Source: Lachnospiraceae bacterium XBB2008
GTDB lineage: Bacteria; Bacillota; Clostridia; Lachnospirales; Lachnospiraceae
Direction: 5' to 3'
NCBI GenBank assembly: GCA_900102235.1
Contig: FMVL01000003.1
Span: forward strand, 620,001 to 684,000
Length of the DNA: 64,000 nucleotides
In this document: positions 17,084 through 26,209 of the stretch, piece after piece
How the letters are laid out: each line of letters starts with the position of its first letter
Position numbering within the stretch: the first letter of the stretch is position 1
The notes under the pieces: model-generated
Databases searched by the model: none
What the model saw: only the letters and a program-made list of their open reading frames with translations
What the model was told of the DNA's origin: nothing
Made by a program: the position numbers and the translations under genes

Positions 17084-18391
17084 TTAAACTGTAATCCGCG
17101 CCACTTTTCCCCACGGCGGATTTACTTCCGTGTTATTCAGCAGCCATATAACCGGGATACCCATGGAGGCAGCGGCCGGCGGGAACGGAGCAATCCCATC
17201 CGTAAGGATGATAATGCTTGCAGGCAATTCGTCGGACATATACTCCTCCACATATTTAAATATTATTCCGAAATCCGTTCCTCCGCCACCGGCGGGTCTG
17301 ATGATCTCAAACTCCTCAATATTTGAGAACGGAGTTGGCTCTATAACCGCCGCATCGAAGAAGCCAAGCCAGCCCTGTAGTTTCCCGTCATACTGGTCTA
17401 TCGCGCCCTTTACCTCGGAAAATGCAGCCGTGACCATCTCATCTGACATGGATCCCGAGGTATCTATCATAAACAAAATATTTTTCATGACTGACTCCTT
17501 ATCATTGAAGTCCGGTAAAAAGAACGGACTGTCATCAAACCTTCTGTCGGGCGGGTTGAAAGAGTAATCTGTAACCTCTTCCTGAATGAACTCGTTAAGG
17601 ATCATGCGCCAGTCAGTCTGCGGCTTCTTAAGTTCCTGAAGCATGCGTTCTGCAAACAGAGGCAACATCCCGCGGGTATTGCCGGGGTTTCTTATGGTTA
17701 TCGCCTCGCAGGCATCTTCGAACCTCTTTACCCACAGATCCTCCAGGAGACTACTGTCTTCCGCTCCCGGCCAGCGCGAGTGATCATCCGCGAAACCACC
17801 GCCCTCCGAACCCGGCCAGCGCGAGTGGGCACCCGTGACATCGCTCTCTTTGGGTCCCGGTCGGCGAAAAACAGAATCCCGTAAGTTAGCAGTATTTCCG
17901 GGCGCACCGGGAGCCCCCTTATCAGCATCTGATGCTTCTTTTGAAAGCATCGCATAAACTTCCTCGGCGGTGTGTTCATACCCTTCCGTCTTCTTAGGAG
18001 TCATATGCATGGGTTCCCCGAGTCTATGGAACCCCGCAATACTCTTCATCCCCCCCAATGACCTGATGATATTCGAATTGACCACTATATCCGCCGCGAT
18101 ATTGAATCTGTCATTATCCTTGTCAGCGCCTCTTATGCAGTGTTTGAGTACCACGTGAAGGATCTCGTGCATCAGGACAAAATCAAGTTCCCGGTCGGAC
18201 AGGTTTTCCAGGAAGTCCGGACCGAAATATATCCTGGTACCATCAGTGGCTGCAGTAGGACATCCAGCGTCAATGGAATAGATCATATGCATAAGCAACA
18301 GACCATAGAATCCGTTATTGCATAAGATACGCATCCTGGCCAGAAGAAGCCTCTTCATATATTCTTTTAGCTTTTCTTCAGACAGAACCAT
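17084..18391 (-). CDS. VWA-like metallopeptidase (DUF2201/COG3864)
   Basis: 435-residue protein. The N-terminal half carries HEILHVVLKH at 75-84, an HExxHxxxxH zinc motif. The C-terminal domain from about 304 is a von Willebrand A fold with the MIDAS DTSGS at 310-314, a GGGGTDFG threonine near 372 and ILTDG at 395-399. Between them is a Pro/Gly-rich linker with three SRWPG/RRPG repeats. DUF2201 proteins are usually partners of MoxR-type ATPases, which is the case here: the start overlaps the MoxR gene's end by 14 bp. Probably a MoxR-VWA chaperone-like pair. Confidence 0.87.
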   Translation of the reverse strand: MVLSEEKLKEYMKRLLLARMRILCNNGFYGLLLMHMIYSIDAGCPTAATDGTRIYFGPDFLENLSDRELDFVLMHEILHVVLKHCIRGADKDNDRFNIAADIVVNSNIIRSLGGMKSIAGFHRLGEPMHMTPKKTEGYEHTAEEVYAMLSKEASDADKGAPGAPGNTANLRDSVFRRPGPKESDVTGAHSRWPGSEGGGFADDHSRWPGAEDSSLLEDLWVKRFEDACEAITIRNPGNTRGMLPLFAERMLQELKKPQTDWRMILNEFIQEEVTDYSFNPPDRRFDDSPFFLPDFNDKESVMKNILFMIDTSGSMSDEMVTAAFSEVKGAIDQYDGKLQGWLGFFDAAVIEPTPFSNIEEFEIIRPAGGGGTDFGIIFKYVEEYMSDELPASIIILTDGIAPFPPAAASMGIPVIWLLNNTEVNPPWGKVARITV

Positions 18392-19493
18392 TCATCAGAC
18401 TCCCTTTGGAGTTAAGCCAGGTCATGAATTCCGGGACCTTCATGAGCTTTACGCGGTAATCCTCTTCTATGTACATCAGGTCCTTCATAAAGACCGCAGA
18501 GAAATCGGGAGGCATCTTGTCCCCGTATCGTATGGCGTTGGTTATCCGCTTCATCTCATCCTTATGTTCTCTTGCATATGCGATCATCGAAGAGGAAAGC
18601 GCGTAAAGCGCATCTGTATTGCGTGGCATTTTCGGATCTTTGCCGTCAAATATCTCCTCCACATCCGGAAGTTCACTGTAGACATGGGCCCAGGTCCTGA
18701 ACTCCACGGCAACTCCTGTGCCTACAAGCCCCGCTATGAGAGGATAGTTCTTATCCACATCATCGCTCACGGAATTAAGGATATTGCTGACCATCTCCCA
18801 CGATCTGGGGGTAGGGAACGCCAGATCTTCGCTTGCGGCATCGAACTTCATGAGATAATCCGGCTTGAATGACAAAAAGCCGACAACCTTTTCATTGATA
18901 CCGGTAGCAATCGCCCATTTCTTCCATGACAAGAAGCTTCCTTCCACCTCGATATGCATAAGTCTGTTGGCAAGGGCCTTCGGCATCTTAAATGCCACCG
19001 ATTTATCCGTCGTCCTATTGCCTGCTGCCAGGACAATACAGTTGTCGGGAAGCTTATGCTCTCCGACCACTCTGTCCAGCGTGATCTGGTAAGCCGACGC
19101 CTGAACGGATTGCGGCGCTGCCGACAGTTCATCCAGAAAAAGAACATTGATCACATTCTCGTCCGGATCCATCTGAAAGATCTGGGGCTTAAGCCAGATC
19201 GCCAGAGTCTTATCGGCATTCGCTGTCGGTATACCCCTTAGGTCGATCGGACTAAAAAGCAAAAGCCGCACATCAGTCACATTCACTTTTTTGCCGGTAT
19301 TCCTGCTTATCCTGTCAGCCATCTGCTTAACGCCCTGGGACTTACCGACTCCGGGAGGACCCCAAAGCATGACGGAAGGCATGGTCTTGATCGGTAGTCC
19401 GGCTGATATGACCGATGTATACATATCAGTAAGCAATTCAACCATGTTGCCGATCGGCATCTGCGGTATACTGCTCATTCTTGTAGTGCTCAC
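18378..19493 (-). CDS. MoxR-family AAA+ ATPase
   Basis: 371-residue ATPase. Walker A GPPGVGKS at 45-52, Walker B LFLDELSAAP with D121-E122, and sensor 1 in VLAAGNRTTDKS. The insert and the C-terminal lid match the MoxR/COG0714 branch. Such ATPases remodel or activate target proteins together with VWA partners. Its ATG overlaps the stop of the helicase gene (ATGA, 4 bp) and its 3' end overlaps the VWA gene, so the three proteins are likely made in fixed ratio. Confidence 0.92.
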   Translation of the reverse strand: MSTTRMSSIPQMPIGNMVELLTDMYTSVISAGLPIKTMPSVMLWGPPGVGKSQGVKQMADRISRNTGKKVNVTDVRLLLFSPIDLRGIPTANADKTLAIWLKPQIFQMDPDENVINVLFLDELSAAPQSVQASAYQITLDRVVGEHKLPDNCIVLAAGNRTTDKSVAFKMPKALANRLMHIEVEGSFLSWKKWAIATGINEKVVGFLSFKPDYLMKFDAASEDLAFPTPRSWEMVSNILNSVSDDVDKNYPLIAGLVGTGVAVEFRTWAHVYSELPDVEEIFDGKDPKMPRNTDALYALSSSMIAYAREHKDEMKRITNAIRYGDKMPPDFSAVFMKDLMYIEEDYRVKLMKVPEFMTWLNSKGSLMNGSV

Positions 19494-22400
19494 TTTTTAT
19501 TCACCCCCAGCTTTCTGTCAAGATCTTCAATGAGATTCATATGATGCTCGATCTGATCTGTATAACTCTCTTTTTTATCAAGTTCTGCGGCAAGTTCTGC
19601 TCCCCTGGTTTCCAAACGGGAAAGACCGGCTCTGAGTTCGTCAAGATGATCTTCCATTGTATCCAGTCGATTATCTATCCTGACCAGGTTCCCTATATCG
19701 GAATGACTCAGCTCAACATAGTACCTGCCTGTCCGTTCAAGCCAGATATAAGGCTTTTCCGGGGTCATATTGGCAGGAAGAACGATCTCGAATCCTCTGT
19801 ATTTAGTCAGAACGCGTTCTTTCTCCTCAAAAATATTATTCGCCACGGCATTTGTGATCAGTTCTCTGAGTTGCCTTCTGTATTCGGCTTCCTGCTCTTT
19901 TTCCGTGGTTGTCACAGGCTCCGGCTGCCCTCCGCCTACCCGGCCTGCGCAAAACAGAGCGTCATACATACAGGCATCTACGAGTTCCTTCTGATGTGAT
20001 ATCTTACCGGGAATCTCCGTCAGTTCCTTTTCCATCTGAACCCTGGCATCAACAGTCTTCCTCTGCAGCGCCTGATACCGGCTGAGTTCGTTAGCCGCCT
20101 TAACCCTCTCCTTCACAAGAGAATTACCAACCGCCAAAGCCTTGACCTCTGCGTAATTAAGAACGGTATCATCGATATCCCCGCCGCTTCTTATCTCCAC
20201 GGATCCGGAAAGCAGATCGGTAATAAACCGCTGTTTGGTCTCGAGCAGCTGCCAGGAATACGCATCAAAACTGCCTTCCGTGATGTAACGGTATATCTCG
20301 ACTTTGGGATTGACGTTGCCCTGCCTGAGTATCCTGCCCTCACGCTGTACCATATCCGCAGGTCTCCACGGAACATCTATGTGATGGACCGCGATCAGCC
20401 TGTCCTGCACATTCACGCCGAGTCCCAGTTTAAATGTGGATCCGATCAGGACACGGATCTTACCTTCCCTGACTTTCTTAAAGAGCTCGGATCTCCGCCC
20501 TTCCGTCAAAGCGTCATGGATGAACGCTATCTGCTCAGCCGGAACACCCTGATCCAGAAGTAGCTCCTTCAGCTCGTCATATATGTTGAACCCGGCTTTC
20601 GGTGTTGAGATATCACAAAATACCAGCTGTGTACTCTTGTCCTGAAGAGTTCTGTAAAAAATATCCGCCACGTTCTTCGCACAATGCGACACCTTGGAGT
20701 GGATCGAAAAAGGAGCCTGAGGATCCACCAGTCTGATATCAAGCGCAGCCTTTCTTCCGTCGGTGGTGATCTTGAGCATATTGTCGTCCTTGCGGCGTAC
20801 AGCCCCATGCCTGACATCATCCGCGCGTTCCGATATGGTCTTAAGATACGCCTCGAACTCCGGTGTCTTTGCCACCATCTCGTCAATATACCCGTCATGA
20901 TCCGGGATCCCGTCTGCTACATCCGTCAGATGGAAATCGGCTATCAGCGCAAAAAGAGACGTAAGCTCCGGCAGATTGTGAAACTTCGCGAATCTCGTTG
21001 CAAGACGATATGTGCTGGTATCCACATCGATCTCGAATTCGGTAGTCCGCTCAGCAAACATACCCACCCAGCTGTCAAAGGTCTGCAGATCCATCATCGC
21101 CAGCTCTCCGCTCTGAAGGTATAACTGCATGATATATGCGTCTGAGATCGAATTGGTGATAGGTGTACCTGTAGCGAAAACCACACCCTTTCCGCCGTTT
21201 TCCTTCTGAACCAGATGCACTTTATCGAGCATTTCCCGGCACTTCTTCGAACCGGCCCCGCTTATACCAAGCACATTCGAGATCTTGGTCTCCAGCGGAA
21301 CATTCTTGAAATTGTGGGCTTCGTCGACAAACAGACGATTCACCTTCAGATCATCAAAGAACACCGAAACTGCTGAATCATCCGGGGTATTCTCCAGTTC
21401 CTTAACCGCATCGTTCAGATTGTCATACTTCTTCCTTAATCCGGGGGTATCTTTTTCCCGATGCCCGAACCGTTTCCTGGTCTCCTCTCTTTTCTGACAC
21501 AGATCCTCTAGATGGTAGTCACGTGAAAGAGGGATCTGCTCAAAACAGCTGTATGCGATAATGATCCCGTCATAGGTTCCGTCGCGCATGTCTCTGAGAA
21601 CCTGCTCCCTCTTGTCAGGCTTAAAAGACTTAGGATCTACGCAGAGGAGGTTCGCATCCGGATACATGGACAGAAAGATGTTCTTCCACTGCCCGACGAT
21701 GTTGTTGGGAACGACATACATATTCTTAGCTGAAAGACCCATTCTGCGAAGTTCCTGGCCCGCCGCGATCATCACATATGTCTTCCCGGCTCCTACATCA
21801 TGCGCCAGAAGCGTATTATCGGAAAAGATGATCCTGGCAACTGCATCTTTCTGGTAGGGATACAGATTTACGTCAGGAGACATGGTCGGGAACGTAAGGA
21901 AGGAACCATCATAGATCCGGCGGCGTACACAGCTGTACTTGTTCTCAAAGATGAGCTCAAGCCTTTCCTTGCGTTCTTTGTCATCCCAGATCCATTTCTG
22001 GAATTCTTCCTTAATGATCCTCTGCTTTTCCAGAGCGGCAACGGTCTCGGCCTTGTTGATCACCCTTTTCTTACCCGACTTATTCGTCGGACAGTCAACC
22101 TCATCCGTTACCGATATAGTCTTCATATTCAGGGTTCTCTCGATGATATGAAGAGCCTCAATACGGCTTGTCCCATAGGTCTTACTGACCGCAACATTGT
22201 GATGATAACGCGACTTATCCGGGATTTCCCATGTACCGGTCATTTCATCATGTCTGGTCTTCCAGTACTTCTTTATGCGGGAGGCGGACTGAATATCAAC
22301 CCACCATCCGAGTGCATTACCCAGAAGATGCTCGATAAAATCATCTATAATATCCGCAGGGACCCAGGGCGAACCTAACGTAACGTATATATCCGTACTT

Positions 22401-22894
22401 GCGACAGTGGGCGGAAGGACCTTTTCGATAGCCTTGAGATTATCCTTGAAATGCCCGGAATACTTCTGATCAGCCACCTTAGCCGCTTTCCACTTACGCT
22501 TAAGATTACCGGAAAGGTATTCGTCTGCTGTCTCCCATCCCTTATATATGCATTCGTCCCATGTATCCGGATTCTGGAATATGGCACCCTTCAACGCGTT
22601 GATGACTGTCTTACAATCCTCACCTGTCACTGAAGCCATGTATTCTATGTCCACTTTGCCCAGAGTGGTCAGGCTCAGGATCAGCGCATCGGGAATACTG
22701 TCGGCATGTACGCCGGCATCGCTAACCTCCTGATCGAAAACATTATCCCAGTCCATGGAAAGATCGACCGAATAGGACATATTCATGTAATCTGTTATGG
22801 AAATCTGTCCATCTATAATGGTTTTATTATTCATGCTCATATACCTATCTACGATTCCGGAGAATATTTCTCCACCACACGTTTCATTTTTCAA
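19490..22894 (-). CDS. Large SNF2/superfamily 2 helicase-like protein
   Basis: 1134-residue protein. Helicase core: Walker A GAGKT at 368-372 (HDVGAGKTYVMIAAGQELRR in part), DEAH at 524-527, motif III-like FATGTPITNS, and a C-terminal helicase lobe with QREGRILRQGN. Residues 1-340 are helical and unassigned; the last 220 are coiled-coil-like. The layout matches the helicase half of the giant 'SNF2 helicase-methylase' proteins of phages and integrative elements, but no methyltransferase motif is present. The start is TTG at 22894 with AAAAGGA about 8 nt upstream; an internal ATG 20 codons in is the alternative. First gene of the operon. Confidence 0.85.
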   Translation of the reverse strand: MKNETCGGEIFSGIVDRYMSMNNKTIIDGQISITDYMNMSYSVDLSMDWDNVFDQEVSDAGVHADSIPDALILSLTTLGKVDIEYMASVTGEDCKTVINALKGAIFQNPDTWDECIYKGWETADEYLSGNLKRKWKAAKVADQKYSGHFKDNLKAIEKVLPPTVASTDIYVTLGSPWVPADIIDDFIEHLLGNALGWWVDIQSASRIKKYWKTRHDEMTGTWEIPDKSRYHHNVAVSKTYGTSRIEALHIIERTLNMKTISVTDEVDCPTNKSGKKRVINKAETVAALEKQRIIKEEFQKWIWDDKERKERLELIFENKYSCVRRRIYDGSFLTFPTMSPDVNLYPYQKDAVARIIFSDNTLLAHDVGAGKTYVMIAAGQELRRMGLSAKNMYVVPNNIVGQWKNIFLSMYPDANLLCVDPKSFKPDKREQVLRDMRDGTYDGIIIAYSCFEQIPLSRDYHLEDLCQKREETRKRFGHREKDTPGLRKKYDNLNDAVKELENTPDDSAVSVFFDDLKVNRLFVDEAHNFKNVPLETKISNVLGISGAGSKKCREMLDKVHLVQKENGGKGVVFATGTPITNSISDAYIMQLYLQSGELAMMDLQTFDSWVGMFAERTTEFEIDVDTSTYRLATRFAKFHNLPELTSLFALIADFHLTDVADGIPDHDGYIDEMVAKTPEFEAYLKTISERADDVRHGAVRRKDDNMLKITTDGRKAALDIRLVDPQAPFSIHSKVSHCAKNVADIFYRTLQDKSTQLVFCDISTPKAGFNIYDELKELLLDQGVPAEQIAFIHDALTEGRRSELFKKVREGKIRVLIGSTFKLGLGVNVQDRLIAVHHIDVPWRPADMVQREGRILRQGNVNPKVEIYRYITEGSFDAYSWQLLETKQRFITDLLSGSVEIRSGGDIDDTVLNYAEVKALAVGNSLVKERVKAANELSRYQALQRKTVDARVQMEKELTEIPGKISHQKELVDACMYDALFCAGRVGGGQPEPVTTTEKEQEAEYRRQLRELITNAVANNIFEEKERVLTKYRGFEIVLPANMTPEKPYIWLERTGRYYVELSHSDIGNLVRIDNRLDTMEDHLDELRAGLSRLETRGAELAAELDKKESYTDQIEHHMNLIEDLDRKLGVNKK

Positions 22895-23037
22895 TGAGAA
22901 AATCCTTTTAATGAAAATCTCTCATTTTGTATGGTACAGAGGTTGGTGTACAAAAAAACGGACTCATACAAAAATTATAAAAAATCTACCATGAGGAATC
23001 ATTGAACCTGTAGTTTAATCTATGCAAAAAATGCTGC

Positions 23038-23053
23038 CGACACCATGACGTCG
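23038..23053. promoter_or_regulatory. Palindromic operator candidate, copy 1
   Basis: CGACACCATGACGTCG, an imperfect 16-bp palindrome centred on CATG, in the divergent region between the helicase operon and the CbxX gene, ending 69 nt before the CbxX ATG. An almost identical site is at 28862-28877. A -10-like TATACT follows 24 nt later, so the site would lie at or upstream of the -35 region. Confidence 0.55.
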
Positions 23054-23122
23054 TTCTCTGCCACCCCCATGTCGTATACTCTGCCTGTAACGAACAAAAA
23101 CTGCATTTGCGGAGGAAAAAAC

Positions 23123-25186
23123 ATGGTACTTTGGGAGACTTTGATCAAATATAGGGACAGCGAAAACAATGAATCCGGCGTCAGACATCTGACCATACCC
23201 GACAACGCCCAAAATAGCGAGAGCGAATGGGAAACGATGCTCAGGGAACTTAATAAGCGCCTGGGGATCAACTGCGATCCGGATAACTGCCTCTCAGTCT
23301 TTATCTTTGACGGGAAGGAAGGCTGCCTTGAAGCGCTCATAGCCCACCCGTCAAAAAACGCATCCCTCGAGCAATGTTTTGACTTCATTAAAGAAGTTCT
23401 GGAAAAAGAGTATTCGGCCTGCGATATCTCATTTGAAGAATATAAGGAAATATCATCGAACCGCTTTGATTATCTCGGGGACAAAGCAGATGACAACGGC
23501 TATATCAGGCGCTGGCATGTGGTGATGAACAGTCTGGGGCTGAATTATTGCGATAATTCAACATTCAAAGTCGAAGAATTCATTGAAGACCGTGAATACG
23601 CCACTTTGGAAGACGCACTCGATGCCGGCAAAAAAATAATGGCCGATGCTTCCCTTACCGAAGAACTGACCAGGATCTATTCCGATGAAAATGAAAAGAA
23701 ATATTTCGGCAACCCGGTCCATTACAAGATCTGCGCATCCACATCCAAAGTAGCGTTGGATATCGTCGATATCATGGTATCGGCTCTGATCGCCAATAAG
23801 AGGCTTTGCGGAAGACGCATCATAAGAATACACGATATCTCGGAGGGATGCTACGACGAAAGGGAGCTTAAAAACCTGTTTGAGTCCGCTCAGGGAAATA
23901 CCGTAATCATAGAGATGAAAGGGGCCGGCGAAGACCACAAAAACTTTGCTTCAGCATATCAGCGAGTCGTAGATTATTTTGACCAAATGATCGAAAAGAA
24001 TCACTTGAATACTCTCTGTATATTCGTTGAGATAAAAGGACAGGAAGGGTTCAGCAAAAACCTGATAAGTAAAGTCATCGAAAGCATACGGGTAATTGAT
24101 ATCCATGAGGGCTATGGTGACCGCGATCAAGCCGCGGCTTATCTGACGAGAATGGCGGAAGAAGAAAAGTTTTCGCTATCAAAAGAAGAAATCGATGATC
24201 TTCTCGAAGACAAGAAAATGTTTAGTGTCGAAGAGGTCGCCGATATATACAGACAATGGTTCAAAAACGGCTTGAGCACACACATATATAAAGCCTACCG
24301 CTATTGCCAATATAATTGTGAAAAGCTGGATGACAAGAGCAGTGCACCCTATGACGACCTGCAGAAGATGATCGGTCTGGCCGAGATAAAGCGGACAGTG
24401 GATCAGATCATCGATTCCGCAAGGATACGGAAGATCAAAACGGATATGGGGCTGGAGACGCACAAGGCATCCATGCATATGGTTTTCACAGGAAATCCCG
24501 GAAGTGCCAAGACTACTGTCGCCAGGCTGATTGCTCAGATCCTTCGAAAAGAAGATATTCTCGAAACAGGATGTTTCGTGGAGTGCGGGCGTGCCGATCT
24601 GATCGCGAAGTATGTCGGCTGGACCGCCAGACAGGTACGTGCCAAGTTCCGCGAGGCCAAAGGTGGCATCCTGTTTATAGACGAGGCGTATTCTCTCGTG
24701 GATGACAGTCATTCGTTCGCTGATGAAGCCATCAACACCATTGTTCAGGAAATGGAAAACCTGCGCGATGATGTGATCGTGATCTTTGCGGGATATCCGG
24801 AAAAAATGAAGGAATTCCTGGACAAAAATGAGGGGCTGAAAAGCCGCATAGCTTTCCATCTGGATTTTCCGGATTATGACCCGGAGGAACTGACCGGGAT
24901 CCTGGAAATACTTGCAGAAGAACATGGCTACAGACTGACAAAAGATGTCAAAGCAAAATGCATGAAGCTGTTTGAATCGGCATGCCTGGAAAAAGACTTC
25001 GGAAACGGGCGTTTTGTCCGCAACCTCCTCGAGCAGGCGGAAATGGCCCAGTCTCACCGTCTGATCGCAAAACATCCTGACGGAAAGATCGACAGGCGCG
25101 CACTCAGAACTCTGTGTGCTGCCGATTTTGATGTCAACGCCGGTCGGATCGCAGATAATGAAAAGAAGGGCCGTATAGGATTTTAA
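23123..25186 (+). CDS. CbxX/CfqX-type AAA+ ATPase with large N-terminal domain
   Basis: 687-residue protein. The C-terminal part (about 420-670) is an AAA+ module of the CbxX/SpoVK type: Walker A GNPGSAKTT at 457-465, Walker B ILFIDEAYS with D520-E521, the family-typical AGYPEKM segment and an arginine-finger region LKSRIAFHLDFPDY. The first 420 residues are unassigned; a second, degraded P-loop-less AAA-like fold is possible (IRIIDIHEGYGD region). The start at 23123 follows GGAGG by 7 nt; the frame is open to 23045 but without a site. It diverges from the helicase operon. Confidence 0.85.
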   Translation: MVLWETLIKYRDSENNESGVRHLTIPDNAQNSESEWETMLRELNKRLGINCDPDNCLSVFIFDGKEGCLEALIAHPSKNASLEQCFDFIKEVLEKEYSACDISFEEYKEISSNRFDYLGDKADDNGYIRRWHVVMNSLGLNYCDNSTFKVEEFIEDREYATLEDALDAGKKIMADASLTEELTRIYSDENEKKYFGNPVHYKICASTSKVALDIVDIMVSALIANKRLCGRRIIRIHDISEGCYDERELKNLFESAQGNTVIIEMKGAGEDHKNFASAYQRVVDYFDQMIEKNHLNTLCIFVEIKGQEGFSKNLISKVIESIRVIDIHEGYGDRDQAAAYLTRMAEEEKFSLSKEEIDDLLEDKKMFSVEEVADIYRQWFKNGLSTHIYKAYRYCQYNCEKLDDKSSAPYDDLQKMIGLAEIKRTVDQIIDSARIRKIKTDMGLETHKASMHMVFTGNPGSAKTTVARLIAQILRKEDILETGCFVECGRADLIAKYVGWTARQVRAKFREAKGGILFIDEAYSLVDDSHSFADEAINTIVQEMENLRDDVIVIFAGYPEKMKEFLDKNEGLKSRIAFHLDFPDYDPEELTGILEILAEEHGYRLTKDVKAKCMKLFESACLEKDFGNGRFVRNLLEQAEMAQSHRLIAKHPDGKIDRRALRTLCAADFDVNAGRIADNEKKGRIGF

Positions 25187-25208
25187 AAGAGGGGGCTTTT
25201 GCCCCCTC
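25183..25208 (-). terminator. Terminator between convergent genes
   Basis: 8-bp stem GAGGGGGC/GCCCCCTC (25189-25196 and 25201-25208) with a 4-nt loop. Read on the minus strand it is followed by TTTTAAAAT, ending the 28.7-25.2 kb operon; on the plus strand it has a weaker tract but may also serve the CbxX gene. Confidence 0.7.
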
Positions 25209-25226
25209 CCCGGTCCCTCCTCAGTT

Positions 25227-26165
25227 TCATCCGAGTGTAAACAACATCCCGTTCAGCACCCGATACGGCAATTCACCGAACTCGGAATATTCGGGATGCT
25301 GCAGATTGACCGTATAGCAGGGAAGCGCTTTATATGTGAGAATATCTCTTCTGACTCTTCCCCAAAGCCGCCCTGCTTCATATTCCTCATCGGAACTGCT
25401 GTCCCGTTTTTCATCCCGGACATACGGAATGATATATCTGGTGTCGGTCTCTCCGTCCGGAAACGTGATGGTATCAACGATCAAATAGTAGGCCATGAAG
25501 GGAACAGCGGCCTCCTTCTCTGCCTTTTTAACTATCTCGGAATCTTCGGGTGAGAATTCCTCTCTTCTTACTTTTCTGTTCTCGTGATCCACGTAGATTT
25601 TCGTCAGTTCACCTTTGGCGAACTTATCAACATCCTCTTCGGATACACCCAGGATCCTCATCCTTGACATTGCCTCTTTTTTAAGAGGTTTGAGTTCCTT
25701 ATCACTCCCCAGATACGTGCGGTCTATATCACGTTCATACCGCTCTTCGGATTTGGGTTCAGTCAGGTACGGGCGTATTTGGGTGATTGTATCCATATAG
25801 CTTGAAAAACGCTCTTCGAGATCGTTCTCATCGCTATCAGTGTTCCCTGCCGAGTCACATGCATTGCCGCTTGGATCTATGCGGAGTTCACCGCCCCACC
25901 ACTGAGAAAGATATTCTATCGGGCAATAATCCGTGATCCGGCTTCTATCCTCATTGAAGCTTATCTCAACGCGGAAAAAGGGATCTTTGAAAGCATCCTC
26001 ATCTTCACCCTCTGCCGAATAAAGTTCCGCCTCAAGATCTCCGTCTCCCAGATCGTTCACACGACAGTAAAACGTCCAGTCATTTTCGATGGAGATACTG
26101 CCACCGTGCGGACCTAGTTTATCAAAAATCATATTCAGTTTTTCAAGAGATTGCTCATTCTTCAT
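25227..26165 (-). CDS. Protein of unknown function (312 aa)
   Basis: I do not recognise a family. Soluble and acidic. The N-terminal ~110 residues look like a compact alpha/beta domain (MIFDKLGPHGGSISIENDW, then alternating strands up to YLSQWWGGELRI). A Ser/Asp/Asn-rich linker (NTDSDENDLE) leads to a second domain with a helix KEAMSRMRILGVSEEDVDKF and strands AYYLIVDTITFPDG and RYIIPYVRDEK. It is the last gene of the operon with the nuclease-like and RNase J-like genes (44 bp gap). AAGGAG is about 13 nt before the ATG, rather far. Confidence 0.72.
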   Translation of the reverse strand: MKNEQSLEKLNMIFDKLGPHGGSISIENDWTFYCRVNDLGDGDLEAELYSAEGEDEDAFKDPFFRVEISFNEDRSRITDYCPIEYLSQWWGGELRIDPSGNACDSAGNTDSDENDLEERFSSYMDTITQIRPYLTEPKSEERYERDIDRTYLGSDKELKPLKKEAMSRMRILGVSEEDVDKFAKGELTKIYVDHENRKVRREEFSPEDSEIVKKAEKEAAVPFMAYYLIVDTITFPDGETDTRYIIPYVRDEKRDSSSDEEYEAGRLWGRVRRDILTYKALPCYTVNLQHPEYSEFGELPYRVLNGMLFTLG

Positions 26166-26209
26166 ATCCGTGAACCTGCTCCTTTCGTCGTGGTGAACAA
26201 ATCTTTCAT

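Noticed and set aside
24179-25075. 298-codon minus-strand ORF
   Set aside because: Antisense to the AAA+ module of the CbxX-like gene.
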